Positions 1 to 7,700 of a DNA stretch of 64,000 nt are shown here, piece after piece; position 1 is the first letter of the stretch; the number at the start of each line of letters is the position of its first letter. A program made the translations under genes and the position numbers. This DNA comes from JAABVY01 sp964627935 (lineage in GTDB: Bacteria; Zixibacteria; MSB-5A5; JAABVY01). The notes under the pieces are model-generated. The model saw nothing but the letters and a program-made list of their open reading frames with translations, did not search any database and was not told where the DNA came from. The stretch covers positions 1 to 64,000 of the forward strand of contig CAZVLB010000018.1 of the NCBI GenBank assembly GCA_964627935.1, in the 5' to 3' direction.

Positions 1-55
1 AGGCTTCGCCGACAGATTTACAGTCTGTTCCCTTTGGCCACTCGGGAACCCCTCC
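1..55 (-). tRNA. tRNA-Tyr (anticodon GTA), 3' end cut by window edge
   Basis: Read on the minus strand from 55 downwards, the sequence has the 5' acceptor start GGAGGGG, a D-arm with GTGGCC, and an anticodon stem-loop around CTGTAAA giving anticodon GTA. The variable arm that follows is the long type II kind expected for bacterial tRNA-Tyr, and the T-arm and 3' acceptor lie outside the window. It is the second tRNA of a tandem transcribed leftwards after tRNA-Thr(TGT). Confidence 0.85.
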
Positions 56-163
56 GAAAGATAGGCCGGACAACAAAAATACGTTTCCGGTTGTTTTAAG
101 ATTGGCAAATATACCAATTATACCCGCCAAATCAAGAGCTTTTTGTCAGCTCAAAAAAAATAG

Positions 164-236
164 AGCCGGCGAGAGGACTCGAACCTCCGACAGGCTGATT
201 ACAAATCAGCTACTCTGCCAGCTGAGTTACGCCGGC
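164..236 (-). tRNA. tRNA-Thr (anticodon TGT)
   Basis: On the minus strand the 7-bp acceptor stem GCCGGCG/CGCCGGC closes the molecule, with discriminator T. The anticodon stem GCTGA/TCAGC carries loop TTTGTAA (anticodon TGT), and the T-loop reads TTCGAGT. The gene is 73 nt with no encoded CCA. It lies upstream of tRNA-Tyr in the same direction. In many bacteria Thr(TGT)-Tyr(GTA) begins a tRNA cluster ahead of an EF-Tu gene, so tuf may lie beyond the left edge; that part is inference. Confidence 0.93.
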
Positions 237-247
237 TTAATCCGTCT

Positions 248-275
248 AATCTATTTTCTCGACTAAGATTGTCAA
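248..275 (-). promoter_or_regulatory. Probable sigma70 promoter of the tRNA-Thr/Tyr operon
   Basis: On the minus strand a perfect -35 box TTGACA (270-275) is followed after 16 nt by TAGATT (248-253), which matches TATAAT at four of six positions. The predicted start, near 241, lies only a few bases before the 5' end of the tRNA-Thr, as expected for a tRNA operon. Confidence 0.6.
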
Positions 276-400
276 GTTCTTTCATCCTTTTACAATAAAA
301 AATCGCCAATTTGTTCCAGCCAATCCCGGCCCATTCAAAAATTTTTAACATGATCTGGAACCGAGGACCGAAATTCGATGTAAAATTCTAATTAAAAACC

Positions 401-428
401 TTGATTTTTGGCGCAGGTTTTATACAAT
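401..428 (+). promoter_or_regulatory. Possible sigma70 promoter of the ABC exporter operon
   Basis: TTGATT (401-406) and TACAAT (423-428) are separated by 16 nt, and a start near 435 would give a very short leader before the ATG at 446. There is no clear Shine-Dalgarno sequence in that leader. Confidence 0.4.
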
Positions 429-445
429 AACTCTTTCATAGTATT

Positions 446-1384
446 ATGATTGAAGTACGCAACCTGACAAAATATTACGGGCCGGAACTGGCTGTAAATG
501 ATATCTCATTTACGGTTGAAAAGGGACAGGTGGTCGGCTTTCTGGGACCCAATGGTGCCGGGAAATCGACAACTGTGCGAATCCTTACATGTTACCTGGC
601 TCCAACCTACGGCACAGCCATAGTCAATGGCTACGATATCTTCGAAAATTCCATGAAAGTCCGCCGGCAGATCGGCTATCTTCCCGAAAATACGCCTTTG
701 TATACCGATATGAATGTTGCCGATTACCTGCGTTTCTGTGTTGACATGCGCAAGGATGGCCGCGAATATGGCGGGCGTATCGGCGAGGTTGTGGATATTT
801 GCGGTTTAAGCGATGTACTGCACAAGGATATTGCCGAGCTGTCCAAGGGCTACCGGCAACGAGTCGGCCTGGCCCAGGCTATGATTCATGATCCCGAGAT
901 ATTGATTCTCGATGAGCCCACTGTCGGGCTCGATCCCAATCAGATTGTCGAGATCAGGAACCTGATCCGTGACCTGGGAAAAGAGAAGACTGTAATTATC
1001 TGTTCGCATATCCTGCCTGAGGTCGAGGCTACATGCAACCGGGTACTGATTATCAGCCGCGGTGAGATTGTCGCCGATGGTACCGCCGATCAACTGCGCT
1101 CATCGGCAGAGGGCAAGGGCAAGATCGTGCTTCATCTGCGCGACTGCCCGCAGGAGAAGATAGACAACCTGACAAATATCGAGGGAGTCGAGCGGGTGGC
1201 CGATATTTCCAGCGCTGAGCCGGGCATATCTCGGCTGGTCCTGGAGACATTGAGGGACAGCGACCCGCGCGAGAAAATATTCAAGTATTGTGTTGAAAAT
1301 AACCTGGTTCTTCTGGAACTGGTCCGCGAGAAAACCTCGCTGGAACAGGTATTCCGAAATTTAACGGCAAAAGAGGAGGCCTGA
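446..1384 (+). CDS. ABC transporter ATP-binding protein (GldA-like)
   Basis: Cytoplasmic ATPase of an ABC-2 type exporter, 312 residues. Visible motifs are Walker A GPNGAGKST at residues 34-42, an ABC signature LSKGYRQRV at 132-140, Walker B ILILDEP at 152-158 and an H-loop in ICSHIL near 190. The region after 220 is the accessory C-terminal extension common in GldA/CcmA-like ATPases. It heads an operon: the permease gene starts 2 nt after the stop, followed by a GldG-like and a DUF4340 protein. The same order is known from gliding-motility exporters of Bacteroidetes and from many non-gliding bacteria, so the cargo cannot be deduced. The start ATG has no strong ribosome binding site but matches the family N-terminus. 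Confidence 0.88.
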   Translation: MIEVRNLTKYYGPELAVNDISFTVEKGQVVGFLGPNGAGKSTTVRILTCYLAPTYGTAIVNGYDIFENSMKVRRQIGYLPENTPLYTDMNVADYLRFCVDMRKDGREYGGRIGEVVDICGLSDVLHKDIAELSKGYRQRVGLAQAMIHDPEILILDEPTVGLDPNQIVEIRNLIRDLGKEKTVIICSHILPEVEATCNRVLIISRGEIVADGTADQLRSSAEGKGKIVLHLRDCPQEKIDNLTNIEGVERVADISSAEPGISRLVLETLRDSDPREKIFKYCVENNLVLLELVREKTSLEQVFRNLTAKEEA

Positions 1385-1386
1385 TC

Positions 1387-2097
1387 TTGTCTGCGGTCTG
1401 GGTGCTGACAAAAAAGGAACTGCGTTCATATTTTGATTCGCCGGTGGCCTATGTTGTTATCATACTGTTTCTGCTGATTTCCGGCTGGCAGTTTTCATCC
1501 CAGATGTTTATGTCCAATACCGCCGACCTGCGCGGGCTGTTTCAGATCATCAGATTTATATTGTTGTTTTTTATTCCCGCTCTATCAATGAGGCTGATTT
1601 CCGAGGAAAAACGTTCCGGTACGATTGAAATCCTGGGCACCATGCCATTGTCGGAATGGCAGCTTGTGATGGGCAAGTTTATCCCGGCCCTGATTCTGAT
1701 GGTGATAACATTGCTTCTGACCCTGGTCAATTATATAACCATCAGCTACCTGGGCAACCCCGACAGCGGCGCAACAGCCGGTGGCTATATCGGTTTGATA
1801 CTGCTGTCTGCGGCTTATCTGTCAATCGGCCTGTTTACATCAAGTCTCAGCAAAAACCAGATTGTGGCATTCATACTGGCCTTCGCGATAATCTTTCTGT
1901 TTTTGATATTGAATTATCTGAAATTTTTTGTGGGCGGATTCCTGGCCTCGATCCTGGAATTTTTATCTACCGATTATCACTTTGAGGCGATTCAACGCGG
2001 TGTGCTGGACAGCCGCAATATAATCTACTATATCACGCTGACGTTCACATTTCTGTTTCTGACAGTGCAGGTATTACAAAGCAGGAAGTGGAGATAA
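1387..2097 (+). CDS. ABC-2 type permease (GldF-like)
   Basis: Inner-membrane permease of the exporter, 236 residues with about six hydrophobic segments (around residues 18-36, 52-72, 95-118, 130-150, 157-178 and 212-232). The start is TTG at 1387, two bases after the ATPase stop, which fits translational coupling. The motif SEEKRSGTIE near residue 75 is typical of ABC-2 permeases, where the loop after the second helix contacts the ATPase. The stop TAA overlaps the next start codon in a TAATG arrangement, so the subunits are probably made in fixed ratio. Assignment rests on topology, this motif and gene order. Confidence 0.85.
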   Translation: MSAVWVLTKKELRSYFDSPVAYVVIILFLLISGWQFSSQMFMSNTADLRGLFQIIRFILLFFIPALSMRLISEEKRSGTIEILGTMPLSEWQLVMGKFIPALILMVITLLLTLVNYITISYLGNPDSGATAGGYIGLILLSAAYLSIGLFTSSLSKNQIVAFILAFAIIFLFLILNYLKFFVGGFLASILEFLSTDYHFEAIQRGVLDSRNIIYYITLTFTFLFLTVQVLQSRKWR

Positions 2098-3707
2098 TGG
2101 CTAATTCCGTTAAGACAAAATCCACAGCTGTTATTACGATTGTCGTGACCCTGGCTATTCTGATCGTAATCAATCTCCTGTCGCTGAATATCTTTGCCCG
2201 CTGGGATATGACCGAGAACAATATCTACACGATCTCGGAGACGTCCAAAGAGGTCATTGCTGACCTCGATGACCGCCTGACAGTCAAGGTCTTCTTCAGC
2301 GAGGATCTTCCTGCCCCGCATAACACCGACCGGCGTTATATACAGGATGTGCTCGATGATTTCGAAGCCTATTCGGCCGGCAATATGGAATATGAGTTTA
2401 TTGACCCGATGAGCGAGGAGGGGCAGCAGGAGGCCCAGAGTTATCGTCTTCAGCCGGTCCGTTTTGATATTCGCGGCACCACCAAGGCCGAGCAGAGACT
2501 TGGCTACAAAGCTGTGGTGCTATTGTATGGCGGCAAGCAGGAAGTCATACCGTTTATAATGAATACCAATAATTTTGAGTATGAGTTTATCCGTCTGGTC
2601 AAGAAGCTGGCTTCGGCCGGCATGCCGCGTATCGGTTTCGCTTATGGTTTTGGCGAAACCCCGTTGTTGGGAGAACTGACATTTGCCAATCAGCTTCTCG
2701 AACAGGATTTCGAAACCATCCCGCTCGATCTGCGAAACCTGGAGGCGATTCCGCTTGATATCGAAGTGCTGATGATCGTGGCCCCCGACCAGGAATACAC
2801 CGACAGGGCCTTATACTTGATCGACCAGTATATAATGCGTGGCGGCAAGGTGGCATTTTTCTACAACAACTACACTATCAATGAGGTCACAGGCACTATC
2901 GATGAAGTAGATATTGGATTGAAAAAACTTCTCGAAAATTACGGCATCGGTCTGAATCGCGATTATGTCATCGACCGCAACAGTTATCGCTACACAAACT
3001 TCAAGCGTGTCGAGGGCGGTATTGTGCCGGAGATGATTCAGGTGCCGCATTTTATCAATGTTGTCAATTTCAACCAGGACAATATTGTCAGCAGGAGCCA
3101 GAAAACCATGTCCCTGGTCGGGACAAGTTCGCTGGATACCTCGGTAGCTGTACCCGAAGGCGTTGAAAGGGAAATTCTGTTCACATCATCAGAGCAGTCC
3201 GGCGCGATCACTGGAGATATAAACAGGGCCTATCAGACAATAAGCGATACGGCCAGCTATAATCGCTCGCATATACCATTGGCGGCGGTGCTGTCCGGAA
3301 CATTCCCTTCATACTTTGAAGATAAACCTGTACCGCAGGCCGATACGGCCGATACGGCATTCGTGGCGCCCTCTCAGGAGAAGATTGTGGAATCCATGGA
3401 TACACGCATTCTGCTGGTCGGTAATGGCATATTCTTCAACGATGATGCGGCCCGTGACCGCAATCGCCGTTTTGCCCAGAATTTCGTGTTCTTCCGTAAT
3501 ATAACCGACTGGCTGGCACAGGATGCCGATTTGATCTCGATCCGCGCCAAAGGCAATATTTTTAATCCGTTCACAAAAATTGTTGATGAGGGTCAGGAGA
3601 CTATTATCAGGTGGGTCAATGTGCTTTCAATGCCTGTAATGGTGATCATTTTCGGCCTGATTCGCTGGCAGGTCAGGCGCAGAAGGAAGCGGAGGGAATT
3701 CAAATGA
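2097..3707 (+). CDS. GldG-like ABC-exporter auxiliary protein
   Basis: Protein of 536 residues with one N-terminal transmembrane helix (about residues 12-34), a large extracytoplasmic domain and a C-terminal helix ending in a basic tail (near 505-536). The sequence ARWDMTENNIYTISE after the first helix is characteristic of GldG and the ABC-transporter auxiliary family. ATG 2097 was chosen because it overlaps the permease stop and has GGAG 4 nt upstream; a GTG at 2088 would add three residues. The end overlaps the next gene in ATGA. It probably forms the external part of the exporter complex. The cargo is unknown. Confidence 0.8.
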   Translation: MANSVKTKSTAVITIVVTLAILIVINLLSLNIFARWDMTENNIYTISETSKEVIADLDDRLTVKVFFSEDLPAPHNTDRRYIQDVLDDFEAYSAGNMEYEFIDPMSEEGQQEAQSYRLQPVRFDIRGTTKAEQRLGYKAVVLLYGGKQEVIPFIMNTNNFEYEFIRLVKKLASAGMPRIGFAYGFGETPLLGELTFANQLLEQDFETIPLDLRNLEAIPLDIEVLMIVAPDQEYTDRALYLIDQYIMRGGKVAFFYNNYTINEVTGTIDEVDIGLKKLLENYGIGLNRDYVIDRNSYRYTNFKRVEGGIVPEMIQVPHFINVVNFNQDNIVSRSQKTMSLVGTSSLDTSVAVPEGVEREILFTSSEQSGAITGDINRAYQTISDTASYNRSHIPLAAVLSGTFPSYFEDKPVPQADTADTAFVAPSQEKIVESMDTRILLVGNGIFFNDDAARDRNRRFAQNFVFFRNITDWLAQDADLISIRAKGNIFNPFTKIVDEGQETIIRWVNVLSMPVMVIIFGLIRWQVRRRRKRREFK

Positions 3708-4657
3708 GAAGAGTTTTGGTTCCAATCGTAATTCTGGCCGTGCTCCTGATCGCCTATTTTATTGTAAAAAGCCAGAGAACATCATCAATCGCACCGGAAC
3801 GTCAGACAAATTACCTCCAACTGATACCCGATATGGTTGACCGGATACAGATCGAGCGGGCCGGCCGGACTGTGGAACTGGTCGAAAGAGAAGATGGCTG
3901 GCATGTCATGGTGGATGGTGAGCCGAGGCTGGCCGACTCGAAGCAGGTGGCCGAAGCTTTATCGATGGCCAGCGATGTCGAGGTCGGGGCGGTGGAATCG
4001 GAAAATCCGCAACGTCAGGCCCTCTACCAGGTAGACACAATCTCGGGATCATTGGTGCAATTCTACGAAGATGATCGAATGCTGACCTCGGTCATCGTCG
4101 GAAAAAATGCACAGATGCCGGATTATTCCTATGTGCGCAAGCCGGGATCCAATAAGGTCTATCGGGCCAAAGGCATGCGCTCATATCTTTTCAACAAGCC
4201 GGTCAACGGCTGGCGGGAGAAGACAATTATCCAGGTCGATACATCATCATTATCGGCGCTTGAATTCAAATATCAGGATCAGGCCTTTATGCTCATCCGC
4301 CAGGACACAATCTGGAACCTGCGTGTACCGCGCGAGGAGATCAATACCGCGGCCAATCAGGATTCTGTTCGGGCCTATAAACGTCTGCTGGCAAATCTGC
4401 AGACAGATGACTTTTATGTTCTGCCACGTGATTCCGCCTTTGCTATAGAGCAGGCTGAAGCCTATTTATTGCTTGATATCCGCTATGTTGACGGCAACAC
4501 GGACTGGATTAAAGTGTACGATCAGGTAAATGACCAAAAGCGTTATTATTTAATGACTTCCGGCCGTGAGGATGTGTTCGTGCTCTATTCCACAAAATTC
4601 GACCAAATCACACGTAAATATGATATTTTTAAAACGCTTATTGAAAAAAATGGTTGA
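3704..4657 (+). CDS. DUF4340-family protein of the ABC exporter operon
   Basis: Protein of 317 residues with an N-terminal membrane anchor (about residues 4-21) and a beta-rich domain facing the periplasm or cell exterior. The pattern of repeated short segments of the type ADSKQVAEAL, VGKN and YVRKPGSNKVYRA matches the DUF4340 family, which commonly follows GldG-type genes. ATG 3704 is supported by GGAGGG about 7 nt upstream and by the ATGA overlap with the previous stop. The function is unknown; genomic context suggests a fourth component of the exporter. The stop codon lies inside a strong promoter that reads into the following intergenic region. Confidence 0.75.
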   Translation: MRRVLVPIVILAVLLIAYFIVKSQRTSSIAPERQTNYLQLIPDMVDRIQIERAGRTVELVEREDGWHVMVDGEPRLADSKQVAEALSMASDVEVGAVESENPQRQALYQVDTISGSLVQFYEDDRMLTSVIVGKNAQMPDYSYVRKPGSNKVYRAKGMRSYLFNKPVNGWREKTIIQVDTSSLSALEFKYQDQAFMLIRQDTIWNLRVPREEINTAANQDSVRAYKRLLANLQTDDFYVLPRDSAFAIEQAEAYLLLDIRYVDGNTDWIKVYDQVNDQKRYYLMTSGREDVFVLYSTKFDQITRKYDIFKTLIEKNG

Positions 4658-4682
4658 CAAATTTACGATCCTTTAATAAAAT
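4654..4682 (+). promoter_or_regulatory. Strong sigma70-type promoter overlapping the end of the DUF4340 gene
   Basis: TTGACA (4654-4659) and TAAAAT (4677-4682) are separated by exactly 17 nt. The -35 box contains the stop codon of the preceding gene. The predicted start is near 4689, only about 75 nt before the T-tract of a terminator. Confidence 0.55.
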
Positions 4683-4688
4683 GCATAT

Positions 4689-4763
4689 GCCCTTCATACA
4701 CAGCCCTCTTATCAGGCGGTCGGCTGGCATCTGGCTGGTGCTATTATCCCGACCGCTTTTTTT
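4689..4763 (+). ncRNA. Candidate small RNA, or attenuated leader, between promoter and terminator
   Basis: A near-consensus promoter ends at 4682 and a hairpin with a T-tract ends at 4763, so the simplest transcript is about 75 nt. Its 3' half is a stem of GCGGTCGG with CCGACCGC around a 25-nt loop that contains an imperfect tandem of CTGGC units. I do not recognise an Rfam family. A second promoter at 4791-4820 serves the next gene, so this transcript is not needed for that gene's expression. It could instead be the attenuated leader of the lipoprotein operon. Confidence 0.35.
4716..4763 (+). terminator. Rho-independent terminator
   Basis: An 8-bp GC-rich stem (4716-4723 with 4749-4756) is followed directly by seven T residues (4757-4763). 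The loop is unusually long at 25 nt. It lies about 60 nt after the ABC exporter operon. Confidence 0.65.
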
Positions 4764-4790
4764 ATTGTCCCGGGATGAAAATGATACTCC

Positions 4791-4820
4791 TTGACTTATC
4801 CGGTCTTTAATTTATATAAT
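4791..4820 (+). promoter_or_regulatory. Sigma70-type promoter of the lipoprotein/lyase/helicase operon
   Basis: TTGACT (4791-4796) and a perfect TATAAT (4815-4820) are separated by 18 nt. This places the start near 4827, about 50 nt before the ATG at 4878, just downstream of the preceding terminator. Confidence 0.6.
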
Positions 4821-4877
4821 CTACTTTCGGTTGTAATCTATATATTAAACCTTTAGTTGAATTTACGGACTGAGCAT

Positions 4878-5729
4878 ATGTTAAAGATATCGAGCTTCAA
4901 GAGCATTATTGTCGCATTTTTGTTACTGGCCTTTGGCCTGATGGCATGTTCTCCTGATGAAAAAGAGGATGAGCCAAAATACGAACCGACCGTCGAGAGC
5001 CCGGGTCAGCAAAAGGCCGGTTTTACCTCGAATATTGTCGAGACTCCCGGCTTTGAAGGCTGGCGCGAATACCGTGATGAATTCCTGATGGTCTATTGCC
5101 CGCCCGAGGATCGCCTGATCGAACGGGTGCCGGATATCTCGAAGAAAATCAAAGAGGTGACCATGGAAAACGCTGTGCGCCTGGGCGTGCAGATTCCACA
5201 GCCCCTGGTTTTCTTCCTGTACAATAACACCACAGAGATTCAGGAAAAAACCGATTGCGAAAATACCTGCGTCAAGGGAAATGTGATTCACTATATGATT
5301 TTTACGCCGTTGGGGGAACCGATCATGATCCGTCTGTTGAGCGATTTCGATCGCGACGGCACGCCTTATAAATTCGTTTATGAGGGGCTGGTGACATTTC
5401 TGAATTATTCCGGAAAAAACTATATTGAGATGGCATATATCGATCTGGTCAACGACAGCCTGACTTCGTTTTCCACAATGCTTGATAATGAAGAATACCT
5501 GGCTGTCGATTCGGCGAGGCGGATTGTACATGCCGCCTCATTCGTTAATTTCCTGATCGATCATCCCTGGTCGCCGGACAAAATTCTGGAGCTTTACAAA
5601 CGCCAGGATCCGATCCGCGATGCGCTCGAAGATGTCTTCGGTGTGCCCGCCGCCGATCTGGAAAAGGACTGGATCGAGTATTTAAAAGTGAAAAGTGGAC
5701 TGCACAGGGAGTATCTGTATGACCAATGA
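4878..5729 (+). CDS. Predicted lipoprotein, peptidase MA-like
   Basis: Secreted lipoprotein of 283 residues. It has a hydrophobic signal ending in the lipobox LMAC, so Cys near residue 24 would be lipidated. ATG 4878 gives a normal signal peptide; a TTG at 4857 would only add seven residues. The body carries the pattern of peptidase MA-like gluzincin relatives, with an N-terminal segment describing a surface-exposed chain and a C-terminal segment LEKDWIEYLKVK that is frequent at the end of such proteins. I see no HEXXH motif; the equivalent region reads FVYEGLVTFLNY, so a catalytic role is doubtful. The stop overlaps the next gene by 11 nt, so the two are translationally coupled. Confidence 0.6.
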   Translation: MLKISSFKSIIVAFLLLAFGLMACSPDEKEDEPKYEPTVESPGQQKAGFTSNIVETPGFEGWREYRDEFLMVYCPPEDRLIERVPDISKKIKEVTMENAVRLGVQIPQPLVFFLYNNTTEIQEKTDCENTCVKGNVIHYMIFTPLGEPIMIRLLSDFDRDGTPYKFVYEGLVTFLNYSGKNYIEMAYIDLVNDSLTSFSTMLDNEEYLAVDSARRIVHAASFVNFLIDHPWSPDKILELYKRQDPIRDALEDVFGVPAADLEKDWIEYLKVKSGLHREYLYDQ

Positions 5730-6492
5730 TAGCTGGAAAACGAAAATAACGGAAATCGGACCGGGCGTGATTCGTGCCCGGGGTTATGATGTTGCCGATT
5801 TGATGGAAAACGCCAGTTTTGCCGAGGTCGTTTTCCTGATTCTAAAGGGCGAACTTCCAACAGAGGCCGAGAAGCAGATGATGGAAGCCATATTGGTATC
5901 ATCCATTGATCATGGCATTTCACCTCCTTCGGTTCTGGCCACCCGCACAATCATGTCGGCCGGAAATTCGCTGAACGCCTCGGTGGCCGCCGGTGTTATG
6001 GCAATTGGTGATGTGCATGGCGGTGCAATCGAACAGGCGGCCCGGATATTCCAGGAATGGTCGGCCAAAGAGGGCGGGACCGGTGAAATTGCCTCAAAGC
6101 TGGTGACAGATATGAAAGAGCAGAAAAAAAGACTGCCCGGTTTCGGTCACAGATTGCATAAAACCGACCCCCGCACAGTTAAGCTGTTTGAAATTGCGGC
6201 CAAACTGAATTTCTCAGGACGCAACATCGAATTTTGCAAAGCTGTGGAAAACGCCCTTGAGGAGTCCTCCGGCAAAAGACTGCCGATCAATGTCGATGGT
6301 GCGATTGCGGCGGTTATCTCCGACATGGGATTCGACTGGCGCCTGGGCAAGGGGTTCTTCATGATCTCCCGTCTGCCGGGGCTGATAGCCCATGCTTACG
6401 AGGAGAAGACAACACAGCGTCCGATGCGCAAACTGGGCGACACCAATTGCGAGTATATCGGCCCGGAACACAGGAAATATCCAGAGAAATAA
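5719..6492 (+). CDS. Citryl-CoA lyase-like protein (short citrate synthase family)
   Basis: Protein of 257 residues from the citrate synthase superfamily, with the short form and sequence style of citryl-CoA lyases, which cleave citryl-CoA into oxaloacetate and acetyl-CoA. Citrate synthase-type active-site positions are visible: His100 in GDVHGG, His144 in GFGHR and Asp193 in INVDGA. The family length of about 260 residues, against about 430 for true citrate synthase, means this is not a truncation. Start ATG 5719 has AGGGAG upstream and overlaps the previous stop. No citryl-CoA synthetase or other reverse TCA gene is adjacent. A role as a stand-alone acyl-CoA or citrate-type lyase of unknown substrate remains possible. 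Confidence 0.68.
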   Translation: MTNDSWKTKITEIGPGVIRARGYDVADLMENASFAEVVFLILKGELPTEAEKQMMEAILVSSIDHGISPPSVLATRTIMSAGNSLNASVAAGVMAIGDVHGGAIEQAARIFQEWSAKEGGTGEIASKLVTDMKEQKKRLPGFGHRLHKTDPRTVKLFEIAAKLNFSGRNIEFCKAVENALEESSGKRLPINVDGAIAAVISDMGFDWRLGKGFFMISRLPGLIAHAYEEKTTQRPMRKLGDTNCEYIGPEHRKYPEK

Positions 6493-6527
6493 TTCTACCC
6501 GGATCACAACAAAAAGAGGAGCATGAA

Positions 6528-7700
6528 ATGAGCAGTCTCCTGGCAGATAAATCCGATCAGGCTGTTGATATATTAAAAAAGCAGGGGATTGACATGTGGA
6601 TGATCGCCGCGCGCGAATCGGAGGATTTCCGTGATCCCTCGATTCCCATGGTGGTGGGCGGCGATGTGGTCTGGATATCATTTTTTATGTTTACCGCCAG
6701 TGGCAAAAAAGTCGCATTGGTAGGCAATTTCGATGCGCCGGCATTCGAAATGCTGGGTCATTTCACCGAAGTCAAAAGCTACACTACCGGTGTGCGCGAC
6801 GATTTAATCAAGACGCTCAATAAATACCGTCCGAAGAAAATCGCCATTAATTATTCGGTTGATAATCATATCGCCGACGGCCTGCCTCATGGGCTGTTCC
6901 TGAATATCAAAAAAATGCTGAGCGGTACGAAATATCAGAAAAGCCTGGTATCATCGGAAAAGCTTCTGGAAGAATTGCGTGCGGTTAAACTGCCCGAGGA
7001 AATCGAGCGGGTAAGCGAAGCCTGCCGTATCACTGAAAGCCTGTTCGGGTCGCTCAAGCGCAAAGTTCGCGCGGGTGTGAGTGGAACAGAGATATTCGAG
7101 TTCCTGAAAAAGAAAGTTAAGGCCAAAGGCCTTGAATTGTCTTTTCCACCTACTATCACAATCGGAGATAAAACTCCCAAGGGGCATGACATTATCACCG
7201 ATGACCGCCTTGACAAGGGCGAGATATTCCATATCGATTTCGGGGTGGTATACAAGGGCTATTGCTCCGATATGCAAAGGCTGATCTATCTGCTCAAAGA
7301 CAATGAGAAGAAACCACCCCAAAATATTCAGCGTGCATTCGATATAATTTCCGGCATAATAAAATCCTGTGCGGAACTGGCCAAACCGGGAGTACAGGGC
7401 TACAAGATCGATCAGCACGCCCGTGAGATTCTGCGGCGCGAGGGTCTCGATGAATACCAGCATGCTTTGGGTCATCAGGTGGGGCGATTCGTCCATGACG
7501 GCGGCACGATTATAGGCCCGCGCTGGGAGAGATACGGACGGACTCCGCTGGGCAGGCTGATGGAGGGAAATATATTTACGCTGGAACTGGAAACCGTCAT
7601 CCCGCGTGTCGGTATGATCAGTCTGGAGGAGGACATTGTTGTAACTCCGCAGGGCGGCAAGTTTCTGTCCAAACCACAAAGGAGATTGACCTGTGTTTGA
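6528..7700 (+). CDS. M24-family metallopeptidase (Xaa-Pro aminopeptidase/dipeptidase type)
   Basis: Cytoplasmic two-metal peptidase of 390 residues with no signal peptide. An N-terminal creatinase-like domain (1-150) is followed by the pita-bread catalytic domain. The metal-ligand set is complete: Asp237 in HIDFG, Asp248 in YCSDMQR, His316 in GHQVG, Glu near 353-355 in FTLELET and Glu near 367 in ISLEEDI. ATG 6528 was chosen because AGAGGAG lies 6 nt upstream; the longer frame overlaps the previous gene without a ribosome site. The stop overlaps the next gene's GTG start. It probably removes N-terminal residues before proline or splits X-Pro dipeptides; substrate specificity cannot be read from the sequence. 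Confidence 0.87.
   Translation: MSSLLADKSDQAVDILKKQGIDMWMIAARESEDFRDPSIPMVVGGDVVWISFFMFTASGKKVALVGNFDAPAFEMLGHFTEVKSYTTGVRDDLIKTLNKYRPKKIAINYSVDNHIADGLPHGLFLNIKKMLSGTKYQKSLVSSEKLLEELRAVKLPEEIERVSEACRITESLFGSLKRKVRAGVSGTEIFEFLKKKVKAKGLELSFPPTITIGDKTPKGHDIITDDRLDKGEIFHIDFGVVYKGYCSDMQRLIYLLKDNEKKPPQNIQRAFDIISGIIKSCAELAKPGVQGYKIDQHAREILRREGLDEYQHALGHQVGRFVHDGGTIIGPRWERYGRTPLGRLMEGNIFTLELETVIPRVGMISLEEDIVVTPQGGKFLSKPQRRLTCV

Noticed and set aside
4681..4794. 37-codon frame MHMPFIHSPL... inside the candidate short RNA
   Set aside because: No ribosome site, it runs through the terminator, and the segment is better explained as non-coding.
4923..5531. Open frame of 202 codons on the minus strand
   Set aside because: Antisense to the lipoprotein gene that has a signal peptide, a promoter and coupled translation; no motif of its own.
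5719..6492. Truncated citrate synthase pseudogene
   Set aside because: Length and active-site residues fit the short citryl-CoA lyase-type family, and the gene is translationally coupled to intact neighbours.
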